Below, piece after piece: positions 35,414-42,371 of a stretch of 64,000 nt of DNA. The notes under the pieces were generated by a model, which ran no database searches, was not told where the DNA came from, and was given only the letters and a program-made list of their open reading frames with translations. The number at the start of each line of letters is the position of its first letter. Position 1 is the first letter of the stretch. Location: NCBI GenBank assembly GCA_022340615.1, contig JAJDNO010000023.1, forward strand, positions 1-64,000, read 5' to 3'. The DNA comes from Gallionella sp. Its GTDB lineage: Bacteria; Pseudomonadota; Gammaproteobacteria; Burkholderiales; Gallionellaceae. The position numbers were made by a program, and so were the translations under genes.

Positions 35414-35728
35414 ATATCAAACTCATTGAGCTTGTCGTGTTGTCAATTGTTTCATATGCAATCACGCTCGGCCTCCCAGATCGCATTCCGGGAGTTGACT
35501 CTGAATCTCAGTTCTATTGGGAATCTCAGTTCTATTGGCTTTGCTTCGTTGTTAGCGGTATCGTTCTATCCATTGGCCTGTTCGTTGGTTTATGCCGTGC
35601 CAAAACGAAACGCACGATTGCTATTGCAACAGTCCTAATCTTCGGTAATCGTAGTCTTTACAGGTGATATTGTGTTGCAGTTGCTTATTCCTGCTCAAAA
35701 GGGGTTTGCCTTTGATCGAAGTACCTAA
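35413..35728 (+). pseudogene. Decayed cassette ORF 4 (small membrane protein)
   Basis: Frame 1 gives hydrophobic 'IKLIELVVLSIVSYAITLG...LCFVVSGIVLSIGLFVGL...VLIF' without an ATG. A +1 frame at about 35645 continues 'VIVVFTGDIVLQLLIPAQKGFAFDRST*' to a TAA inside the R'' box of the next attC. Confidence 0.6.
35503..35538 (+). repeat. Perfect 18-bp tandem duplication (gaatctcagttctattgg x2)
   Basis: Read directly; encodes ESQFYW-ESQFYW in frame 1. Confidence 0.97.
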
Positions 35729-35785
35729 CCTTGCAGTCAAGCGGGACTGTGCGATTGTGCGTAGCCCCTTAATTTAACGTTAGTT
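35723..35785 (+). other. attC-like recombination site 4
   Basis: R'' ACCTAAC 35723-35729 and R' GTTAGTT 35779-35785. Inner stem AAG(C)GGG(A)CT/AGCCCCTT with extrahelical bases. Confidence 0.8.
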
Positions 35786-35801
35786 TGCTTTGGAGATTTT
35801 C

Positions 35802-36461
35802 GTGGCTGGTTCCTGTTGTGAAAACAATTGCGCAGTAGAATTCCTGCACGCACGGCAGAAGGGCACCTTGGTGAAGGTGCTCTGGATCAATGCAGTTATG
35901 TTCCTGGTCATTACGGTAGCCGCTCTTTACGGCCATTCAACGGCGCTGCTTTCTGACAGCCTGGATAACCTTGGGGATGCGCTGACGTATGGTTTGAGCT
36001 TGTACGTAGTTGCGCAGAGTGCAGAGGCCAAGGCGCGGGTTGCCCTGTTCAAGGGGTTTCTCATCTTGCTCGGTGCGGCAGTCGTAATCGTGCAGGTCGC
36101 CTGGAAGTCGTTCAACCCTGTAATCCCGTCCTATGAGATTATGGGTGCCTTTAGCCTGGCCGGAGTGGCTGCCAACGGGCTGTGCTTATGGCTGCTGTGG
36201 CGGCACCGAAGTGAAGATATCAACATGAGTTCAGTCTTCGAGTGCTCGCGCAATGACATTGCGTCAAATCTGTCGGTACTCCTCGCAGCAGGTGGCGTCT
36301 GGCTCTTCCAGTCAGGCTGGCCTGATATCGTGGTTGCGTCTCTGCTGGCTGCATTGCTGCTGAGGTCTTCCATTCGCGTTATTCGCGGCGCAGTAAAGGA
36401 ACTCGGAAAACAACCTGTCTCTTCGCTCCAGCGGACCGGCCCTGACAGGCCGGCTCGCTGA
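35802..36461 (+). CDS. CDF-like cation efflux transporter, cassette gene 5
   Basis: 'AGSCCENNCAVEFLHARQKGTLVKVLWINAVMFLVITVAALYGHSTALLSDSLDNLGDALTYGLSLY'. GTG 35802 after ggag preferred over the TTG at 35790. Confidence 0.87.
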   Translation: MAGSCCENNCAVEFLHARQKGTLVKVLWINAVMFLVITVAALYGHSTALLSDSLDNLGDALTYGLSLYVVAQSAEAKARVALFKGFLILLGAAVVIVQVAWKSFNPVIPSYEIMGAFSLAGVAANGLCLWLLWRHRSEDINMSSVFECSRNDIASNLSVLLAAGGVWLFQSGWPDIVVASLLAALLLRSSIRVIRGAVKELGKQPVSSLQRTGPDRPAR

Positions 36462-36476
36462 GCTCGAACGTTTAAG
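36408..36476 (+). other. attC-like recombination site 5 (degenerate R'')
   Basis: Strong hairpin AGCG-ga-CCGGCC-ctgaca-GGCCGG-ct-CGCT, then GTTTAAG at 36470; overlaps the 3' end of the CDF gene; R'' not convincing. Confidence 0.5.
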
Positions 36477-36488
36477 CTTTCCCCACTT

Positions 36489-37067
36489 ATGCACGATCTC
36501 ACCAACCTTAACGAACCGAAATCAATTCAGGCCATTTTGGCCGATACTTGCGCCGCCGGTTTCACAATGGCGTCCGAGCCTCTTGCATGTTCCCTGCTGC
36601 GCACCCTGGCGGCAACCAAGCCGGGCGGTCGCTTTCTTGAGCTGGGCTCTGGCACAGGGCTGTCTACTGCATGGCTACTCGACGGTATGGACCCAAACTC
36701 TCGCCTCATTACCGTCGATAACGATGAAAGCCTTTTATCCATTCTCAGAGCCAACCTCGGCGAGGACCCCCGGCTGACGGTCGTTTGTGCAGATGGCGAT
36801 GAATTTCTGGGCTCGCTTAACGGCCAACATTTTGACTTCATCTTTGCCGATACCTGGTCTGGGAAATATCGCCTGCTTGAGGAAGCATTGGCGCTTGTCA
36901 GTCCCTCCGGCCTGTATGTAATCGACGATATGCTGCCCCAGCCCAATTGGCCAGAAGGACACGCCGAAAAAGTCGCTCATCTTATTTCAGCACTTGAGCA
37001 TCGTAGCGATTTCCGTATCGCCAAAATGTCCTGGGCAAGCGGGGTCATCATTGCGTCCAGGCTCTAA
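36489..37067 (+). CDS. O-methyltransferase-like class I SAM methyltransferase, cassette gene 6
   Basis: 'FLELGSGTGLSTAWLLDGMDPNSRLITVDNDE...FDFIFADTWSGKYRLLEEALALVSPSGLYVIDDML'. Confidence 0.9.
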   Translation: MHDLTNLNEPKSIQAILADTCAAGFTMASEPLACSLLRTLAATKPGGRFLELGSGTGLSTAWLLDGMDPNSRLITVDNDESLLSILRANLGEDPRLTVVCADGDEFLGSLNGQHFDFIFADTWSGKYRLLEEALALVSPSGLYVIDDMLPQPNWPEGHAEKVAHLISALEHRSDFRIAKMSWASGVIIASRL

Positions 37068-37130
37068 CCCATCAATCAACCCGGACTGGCGCGATATAGC
37101 CGCGCCAGTCCGTTAATTCAGACGTTATAT
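37062..37130 (+). other. attC-like recombination site 6
   Basis: CTCTAAC 37062-37068 (overlaps stop), inner stem GGACTGGCGCG/CGCGCCAGTCC, GTTATAT 37124-37130. Confidence 0.82.
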
Positions 37131-37134
37131 GGGC

Positions 37135-37224
37135 ATGCTGATGTTCTATGCCATCGTCGACGATTATCACTTTGCGCACGAGGAGGCCGGCCTTCCGAAT
37201 CCCACAAGGAGCACAAACCGATGA
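37135..37224 (+). CDS. Short 29-aa ORF overlapping the MAPEG start (ATGA)
   Basis: MLMFYAIVDDYHFAHEEAGLPNPTRSTNR*; TGA overlaps ATG of the next gene. Confidence 0.35.
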   Translation: MLMFYAIVDDYHFAHEEAGLPNPTRSTNR

Positions 37225-37601
37225 CCCTGACCACAATCATACTTCTGGTGCTGGCGCTTTATATGGTGCAGCTCTTCCTGCAGGAAACTTCGCGCTTCGG
37301 TTTCGACTTGTGGGGCATCATGGGCAACCGCGACAATCAGCCGGAGATGTCGGTTGTCGCAGGCCGACTGGACCGCGCCAAGAACAACATGCTGGAGTCT
37401 TTGCCGATGTTCCTAGGTCTGGCGCTATTGGCGCTGGTCAAGGGCGACGACACGAGCCGGGTTGCCCATGCGGCAACGATCTTCCTCATCGCGCGCATAG
37501 TCTATGTGCCGGCCTATGTGAGTGGCATCCCCGTGCTGCGGTCGCTCGTATGGCTGGCGGGGGTTGCCAGCCTGGTAATGATGGCGCTGCCCCTGATCTA
37601 G
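37221..37601 (+). CDS. MAPEG family membrane protein, cassette gene 7
   Basis: 'DLWGIMGNRDNQPEMSVVAGRLDRAKNNMLESLPMFLGLALLALVKG...ARIVYVPAYVSGIPVLRSLVWLAG'. Confidence 0.9.
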   Translation: MTLTTIILLVLALYMVQLFLQETSRFGFDLWGIMGNRDNQPEMSVVAGRLDRAKNNMLESLPMFLGLALLALVKGDDTSRVAHAATIFLIARIVYVPAYVSGIPVLRSLVWLAGVASLVMMALPLI

Positions 37602-37612
37602 TGCATCTGGTC

Positions 37613-37685
37613 ACCCAACAGTGTCTTATTTGGTCACGCGATGCCAGCATGGCCTATGGCAATTAGATTGAAGCGTTTGTTGCAT
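37613..37685 (+). other. attC-like recombination site 7
   Basis: R'' ACCCAAC 37613-37619 and R' GTTGCAT 37679-37685, 73 bp; inner TGCCA/TGGCA. Confidence 0.6.
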
Positions 37686-37703
37686 CCCCCTCAGGAGATC
37701 ATC

Positions 37704-38048
37704 ATGATTGCAGTAATCTTTGAAGTCTGGCCAGTCGCAGACAGGGCCAGGGAGTATTTCGATCTGGCAGCCGAACTCAGGCCCCTGCTTGAAGAAATAG
37801 AAGGGTTCATTTCGATAGAACGATTCGAGAGCCTGACTACAAAAGGGAAGTACCTGTCACTTTCATTCTGGAGAGACGAAGAATCCATCCGCACCTGGCG
37901 AAACTTCGGAGAGCATCGAAATGTCCAGGCAAAGGGACGGAGCAGCGTATTCTCAGAATACCGGATACGAGTTGCATCTGTGGTGAGAGACTACGGATTG
38001 GACGAGCGCGACGAGGCCCCTGATGACAGCCGTTTCGAACACGGCTAG
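37704..38048 (+). CDS. Antibiotic biosynthesis monooxygenase (ABM) domain protein, cassette gene 8
   Basis: 'MIAVIFEVWPVADRAREYFDLAAELRPLLEEIEGFISIERFESLTTKGKYLSLSFWRDEESI'; RBS aggag. Confidence 0.9.
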   Translation: MIAVIFEVWPVADRAREYFDLAAELRPLLEEIEGFISIERFESLTTKGKYLSLSFWRDEESIRTWRNFGEHRNVQAKGRSSVFSEYRIRVASVVRDYGLDERDEAPDDSRFEHG

Positions 38049-38120
38049 AACTGCAGTAAAGCGGGACTATGCAATAGCGCAACCTCCCTGCACGTCAGGC
38101 GCAATTTTCTGACGTTAACG
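38045..38120 (+). other. attC-like recombination site 8 (last in array)
   Basis: CTAGAAC 38045-38051 ... GTTAACG 38114-38120; shares TGCAGT.AAGCGGGACT with site 4. Confidence 0.55.
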
Positions 38121-38696
38121 CATGATCCAGCCCATTACCAGTTCAGCGATCTTTTCGTCTGACAGATTTTCATTTTTAAGCGAAACCCAGGTCGAAAATC
38201 GCAGGCAATGGCGCAGGGTTAATGCCAATGATTTTTTGTTTACCTGCGTGACGCTGCAGCTGGCCAGCAGGTCATCCCGCACCTGATCGATATAGGCTTC
38301 AAACTGCCCCATGGGTTTCTGAAGTGCTTCAACTTTGTCCAGATCGCGATAAGCCACGCTCCACATCTTTTCAGTGCCGCGATAGTAACGATAAAAGGCC
38401 AAAATGGCAGTCCGGCTGCGCTCACTGGGGTCCTCAATCTCTGCCCATTCGGCCATGTTTGGCGGAGGGTGCTGTCCCAGATAATGGGACGTGCAGGCCT
38501 GAAACAAACTGATATCGTCCGGAAAGTGGCGATATACCGTCAGGCGTTGCACCCCCGCCGCTTCCGCGATGGCCTTGATGGACGTATTCGCCGGGCCAAG
38601 TTCCTCGTGCAACTTCACCGTCGCTTCGACAATCCTTTCCCGTGTCTCGTCCTGCAGTGCCGCCCGGCGGGTTTTCGTGTATTTACGCTTATCCAT
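38115..38696 (-). CDS. TetR/AcrR-family transcriptional regulator
   Basis: N-terminal HTH 'RIVEATVKLHEELGPANTSIKAIAEAAGVQRLTVYRHFPDDISLFQAC'. Confidence 0.92.
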   Translation of the reverse strand: MDKRKYTKTRRAALQDETRERIVEATVKLHEELGPANTSIKAIAEAAGVQRLTVYRHFPDDISLFQACTSHYLGQHPPPNMAEWAEIEDPSERSRTAILAFYRYYRGTEKMWSVAYRDLDKVEALQKPMGQFEAYIDQVRDDLLASCSVTQVNKKSLALTLRHCLRFSTWVSLKNENLSDEKIAELVMGWIMR

Positions 38697-38701
38697 ATTC
38701 A

Positions 38702-38719
38702 GTAAACATAACTGTTTAA
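38702..38719. promoter_or_regulatory. TetR operator 1: GTAAACA-taac-TGTTTAA
   Basis: Near-perfect 7-4-7 palindrome in the tetR/MBL divergent promoter region. Confidence 0.75.
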
Positions 38720-38726
38720 TTAAAAC

Positions 38727-38755
38727 TTGACAAGCCCCCGCGCCTGGCCTACAGT
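38727..38755 (+). promoter_or_regulatory. Predicted sigma70 promoter (TTGACA-17 bp-TACAGT) for the MBL gene
   Basis: TTGACA 38727-38732, 17-nt spacer, TACAGT 38750-38755, flanked by the two operators. Confidence 0.6.
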
Positions 38756-38763
38756 TAATTTAA

Positions 38764-38781
38764 GTAAACACCATTGTTTAC
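38764..38781. promoter_or_regulatory. TetR operator 2: GTAAACA-ccat-TGTTTAC
   Basis: Perfect 7-4-7 palindrome. Confidence 0.8.
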
Positions 38782-38826
38782 CTAAATAGACGTAGCCCCA
38801 GCATACTTACATGAAAGGAAAAACCA

Positions 38827-39558
38827 ATGACCATTACCAATCAGCAGTCCGGAACCAATGTTCACGAAATAGCCGACGGGATTTATCGCATCAATACGCC
38901 GGTGATGTTTGAAGGAGGCCTGGCATTTTCATTCAACCAGTACCTCATTGCCGATGATGATCCCTTATTGTTCCACACCGGTCCGCGCAAAATGTTTGCC
39001 TTGGTGCATGAAGCCGTCGCCAGTGTACTGCCGGTTGAATCGCTGCGTTATATCGGTTTTTCGCATGTCGAGGCGGACGAATGCGGCTCGCTCAATGACT
39101 GGTTGGCCGCCGCACCGCAATCCGCCCCACTCTGCAGCCAGGTTGCGGGTCTGGTATCGATTAGCGATATTGCTGATCGTGGCCCGCGCACCATCGCGGA
39201 TGGGGAAATCCTTGAACTGGGACGTCATCGCGTACGCTGGCAGGACACCCCGCATCTACCACACGGCTGGGAGGCCGGCTGTTTGACAGAGGAAAGCACC
39301 AAGACCCTGATGTGCGGCGATCTGTTCACACAGGGCGGCGGCGCCGACCTGCCGGCAGTGACCGAATCCGACATCCTCGGGCCCAGTGAAGCGTTTCGCG
39401 CACAAATGGATTACTTCTCGCACACGAAAAACGCGCGTGAGATGCTCGAGCGCCTGGCCGCTACGGAACCCACTACCATGGCCTGCATGCATGGCAGCGC
39501 CTGGCAGGGTAATGGCGCCCAATTGCTGCGCTCGCTTGCCGATGAATTGTCTGCTTAA
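38827..39558 (+). CDS. MBL-fold / oxygen-binding di-iron (ODP)-like protein
   Basis: 'YIGFSHVEADECGSLNDWL' (HxExD), 'PHGWEAGCLTEESTKTLMCGDLFTQGG', C-terminal 'CMHGSAWQGN'. Confidence 0.85.
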   Translation: MTITNQQSGTNVHEIADGIYRINTPVMFEGGLAFSFNQYLIADDDPLLFHTGPRKMFALVHEAVASVLPVESLRYIGFSHVEADECGSLNDWLAAAPQSAPLCSQVAGLVSISDIADRGPRTIADGEILELGRHRVRWQDTPHLPHGWEAGCLTEESTKTLMCGDLFTQGGGADLPAVTESDILGPSEAFRAQMDYFSHTKNAREMLERLAATEPTTMACMHGSAWQGNGAQLLRSLADELSA

Positions 39559-39596
39559 GCGCTATTCTCATAAACACAACGCGAGGACACCCGATC

Positions 39597-40412
39597 ATGA
39601 CAAATTCCACGACAGACAAACTACGCCTCTTCGCCTTTGGCAGCGGTTGGGGCGTCCCGTTCAACACGGCGGCACCGTTTCCGCTCAAGCTCGACACCTG
39701 GCTGCGCATGGCGCAAATCCCCTTCGAGTTTGTGATTGCCAATGACCCAAGCAAGGGTCCAAAGGGCAAGTCGCCCTGGATAGAATACGCTACGCTGCGC
39801 ATGGGGGACTCGAGTCTCATCATCGAGCACCTGAAGGAGCGCTTCGGCATCGATCTGGATGCGCACCTGGATCCGCAACAGCGTGCGCTAGCATTATCGG
39901 TACAGCGTATGCTCGAAGAACACTTCCACCAGTGCTTCGAGCATCAGTTGTTCCTCGGTCGGGGCGCCGGAAAACGCTTGCAGGAATTCGCCGCTACCAT
40001 GCCCATCCCCCTGCGCTGGCTGGTGCCCACCGTGCTCAAGCGCACGTTCACCAAGCAGTTGCATGCGCGCGGCATGGGACGCCACGCGGAGGAGGTGATC
40101 ATTGCGCAGGGCAAAGCCGATCTCGACGCCTTGTCCGAATTGCTGGGCGAGCAGGCGTACTTTCTGGGCGACAGACCATCGTCGATTGACGCCTGTGTCT
40201 TCGGATTTCTCGGTGTCACGCTGTATGTCGCGGGAGACAACCAGTTGTATCAATACGCGGCCTCCATCGAAAACCTGATGCGTTATTGCGAGCGGATGCG
40301 GGCGCGTTATTATCCCGAAACGTTGAGCACGCTTGCGCCACGCTTCCCGATCGATTCCGAGGCTGCCAGCCCGGACGCGCGCCCTGCATCGATCCGCGCA
40401 GTCGTCGCTTGA
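39597..40412 (+). CDS. Glutathione S-transferase-like (metaxin/FAX-type) protein
   Basis: Thioredoxin-like N-terminus with 'GPKGKSPWIEY...LRMGDSSLIIEHLKERFGIDLD', C-terminal 'FLGDRPSSIDACVFGFL'. Confidence 0.85.
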   Translation: MTNSTTDKLRLFAFGSGWGVPFNTAAPFPLKLDTWLRMAQIPFEFVIANDPSKGPKGKSPWIEYATLRMGDSSLIIEHLKERFGIDLDAHLDPQQRALALSVQRMLEEHFHQCFEHQLFLGRGAGKRLQEFAATMPIPLRWLVPTVLKRTFTKQLHARGMGRHAEEVIIAQGKADLDALSELLGEQAYFLGDRPSSIDACVFGFLGVTLYVAGDNQLYQYAASIENLMRYCERMRARYYPETLSTLAPRFPIDSEAASPDARPASIRAVVA

Positions 40413-40460
40413 TCCTGCCTGAAGATCGGGCTTGTCCCTGTCTTTGAGCCTGAACTCTGG

Positions 40461-40560
40461 GAGGTGATGAAGCAGGAAAACCACGCCGGCGCAACGCTCG
40501 TCAAGCCGGCCCAGGACACTTTCCTGGGCGGCTACGCTGGGTGTTTCCGGAGCCCGCAGG
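40461..40560 (+). pseudogene. C-terminal remnant of a VOC/glyoxalase-family gene
   Basis: 'EVMKQENHAGATLVKPAQDTFLGGYAGCFRSP' resembles the conserved VOC tail 'AGA.LVKPAQDTFWGGYAGYFQDPDGH', then diverges. Confidence 0.6.
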
Positions 40561-40648
40561 CCATACCGGGAATTATTGCCTGTAATCAGCAATGGCCTGC
40601 CCCCGAGTTAGGGCATAATCAGGCAAAATCCAATCCCTGAGGCATCGC

Positions 40649-41071
40649 GTGCACACGACTCTGATATCGTATTTCCCGCTCATCATCCTGTTCATAATTT
40701 ACTCGGTGATATGCGTGATGCATGCGGCTTTCGTCAAGCTGTCCGGGATGATCCTGCACAGTTTGGTGGTGAGATGGAAGCATGCATTCATATTCGCGCT
40801 GGCAGTCACTGTCATGCTGCTGATCATGCTTTTCGGGGCCGTTGTGGCGGGCATTTCCGTCCCGCCGGCCATGTCCATGGTTGTCGGCTTTGTGCTTTCC
40901 ACCGCGTTCGGCAGTTGGTACTTCAGCACCCGGGCCATGACGAAACAGGGCCAACCGCTGGGCTGGAAAGGCGGACTGAGGCTAAGCGCGCTGGCGTTCC
41001 TGCTCCTCGCTGTTACCGGTGCCGTGATGAAGGGAATTATTCATGTGCTGGCAATGGCGGCGCATACCTGA
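40649..41071 (+). CDS. Hypothetical membrane protein (about 4 TM helices)
   Basis: Hydrophobic ORF, 140 aa; no family recognised. Confidence 0.65.
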   Translation: MHTTLISYFPLIILFIIYSVICVMHAAFVKLSGMILHSLVVRWKHAFIFALAVTVMLLIMLFGAVVAGISVPPAMSMVVGFVLSTAFGSWYFSTRAMTKQGQPLGWKGGLRLSALAFLLLAVTGAVMKGIIHVLAMAAHT

Positions 41072-41173
41072 CAGCAACGCAATCCTGGAATTCGGGTGCA
41101 CTGCAGCAGGGAGACAGATAGGCTAATATTTAAAAGTGCATTTGCCACTTATTCATCTGAAGGAGAGCCAGCG

Positions 41174-41779
41174 ATGACCAACATAGCCAGGTTGCGCTAC
41201 TTCATCCAGTCCTTCACCAGGGTTGTCGAACTGCACGGCAACGATGAGGAGCGCATCTTTGCGGATGGCGGGGATCTGCTGGCAGAGCTGATCGCCCATG
41301 ATGACTGGCTGCCTGATGAGTTTGCCCGGCCGGATCCGGAACGGTATCAGCAGTACCTGCTTTATTGCGAGCCGATGGAGCGCTTCTCGGTCGTCAGCTT
41401 TGTGTGGGGGCCAGGCCAGACCACGCCGGTGCACGACCACACGGTGTGGGGCATGGTCGGCATCCTGCGCGGTGCGGAGACCTGCGAGGAATTCGAAGTG
41501 GATTCCGCAGGCCACCTGCGTGCAACGGGATCGCACCGGCTTCACTGCGGCAGCATAGACCTGGTTTCGCCGCGCATCGGGGATGTACACCGGGTGTCAA
41601 ACGCGCTTGCCGATCGCGCGTCGGTCAGCATACATGTCTACGGTGCGAATATCGGCGCGGTGAAACGCCATGTCTATGAACCGGATACCGGCCGCACCAG
41701 AACATTTATCTCCGGATATTCAGGAAACGTGATGCCGAATATCTGGGATCGCTCGGCTGAACTGGCGACCTCGGTCTGA
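41174..41779 (+). CDS. Cysteine dioxygenase-family (thiol dioxygenase) protein
   Basis: Cupin motif 'VSFVWGPGQTTPVHDHTVWGMVGILRGAETCEEF', 'GDVHRVSNALADRASVSIHVYGANIG'; ATG 41174 with RBS aggaga. Confidence 0.88.
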   Translation: MTNIARLRYFIQSFTRVVELHGNDEERIFADGGDLLAELIAHDDWLPDEFARPDPERYQQYLLYCEPMERFSVVSFVWGPGQTTPVHDHTVWGMVGILRGAETCEEFEVDSAGHLRATGSHRLHCGSIDLVSPRIGDVHRVSNALADRASVSIHVYGANIGAVKRHVYEPDTGRTRTFISGYSGNVMPNIWDRSAELATSV

Positions 41780-41932
41780 TGTTGCTGCCCCTCAATGCAT
41801 TTGCGAGCAAAACATTTCGATGGACAGACAATGAAAGCGCGCTGTCTAACATCAGGCAATATAGCCAATCTGCAATTCCGTGGAGGTATCTAACAAACAC
41901 TGGTCCAAACCTCAGCGAAAGGAGATCTGATC

Positions 41933-42328
41933 ATGAACACCGTCCGTCTGCACCGCGTGTTACGGGCTAACCCGGAAAAAGTCTATCGGGCTTTTCTCGA
42001 AGCCGACGCAATCGCCAAGTGGCTTCCTCCCTATGGTTTCACCTGCAGGGTTGAGCATATGGATGCCAGCGTCGGCGGCACCTACAGGATGTCCTTCACG
42101 AATTTCTCGACCGGCAACGGACATTCCTTTGGCGGCGGTGTCGCGACGATGCGGGAATATCTGCGTGCCGGGCTGGTCGACGAAATCCACCTGGCCATTT
42201 CTCCCATCCTGCTGGGCAGCGGGGAACACCTGTTTACCGGTATCGACATGCTTGCACTCGGCTATGACTGCGTCGAACATGTACCCACACAAAAGGCGAC
42301 CCATGTCGTTCTGATAAAAAACGCATGA
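41933..42328 (+). CDS. Chimeric ORF: N-terminal SRPBCC/AHSA1-like half joined to C-terminal DHFR/RibD-like half
   Basis: 'MNTVRLHRVLRANPEKVYRAFLEADAIAKWLPPYGFTCRVEHMDASVGGTYRMSFTNFSTGNGHSFGG' then 'GVATMREYLRAGLVDEIHLAISPILLGSGEHLFTGIDMLALGY'. Confidence 0.8.
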   Translation: MNTVRLHRVLRANPEKVYRAFLEADAIAKWLPPYGFTCRVEHMDASVGGTYRMSFTNFSTGNGHSFGGGVATMREYLRAGLVDEIHLAISPILLGSGEHLFTGIDMLALGYDCVEHVPTQKATHVVLIKNA

Positions 42329-42371
42329 ATGCGGTTGCGCCATATCCCAGCGAACTGGTAATTCATCAATC

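Noticed and set aside
35426-35638. Alternative 70-aa ORF (MSLSCCQLFHMQSRSASQ...) over cassette 4
   Set aside because: The other frame gives coherent TM helices and a tail reaching the attC stop, so this frame is probably spurious.
40556-40600. Inverted repeat GCAGGCCAT...ATGGCCTGC followed by GTTAGGGC, resembling a ninth attC
   Set aside because: No YYYAAC box on the left side and a 27-nt loop; more likely a terminator-like hairpin after the VOC remnant.
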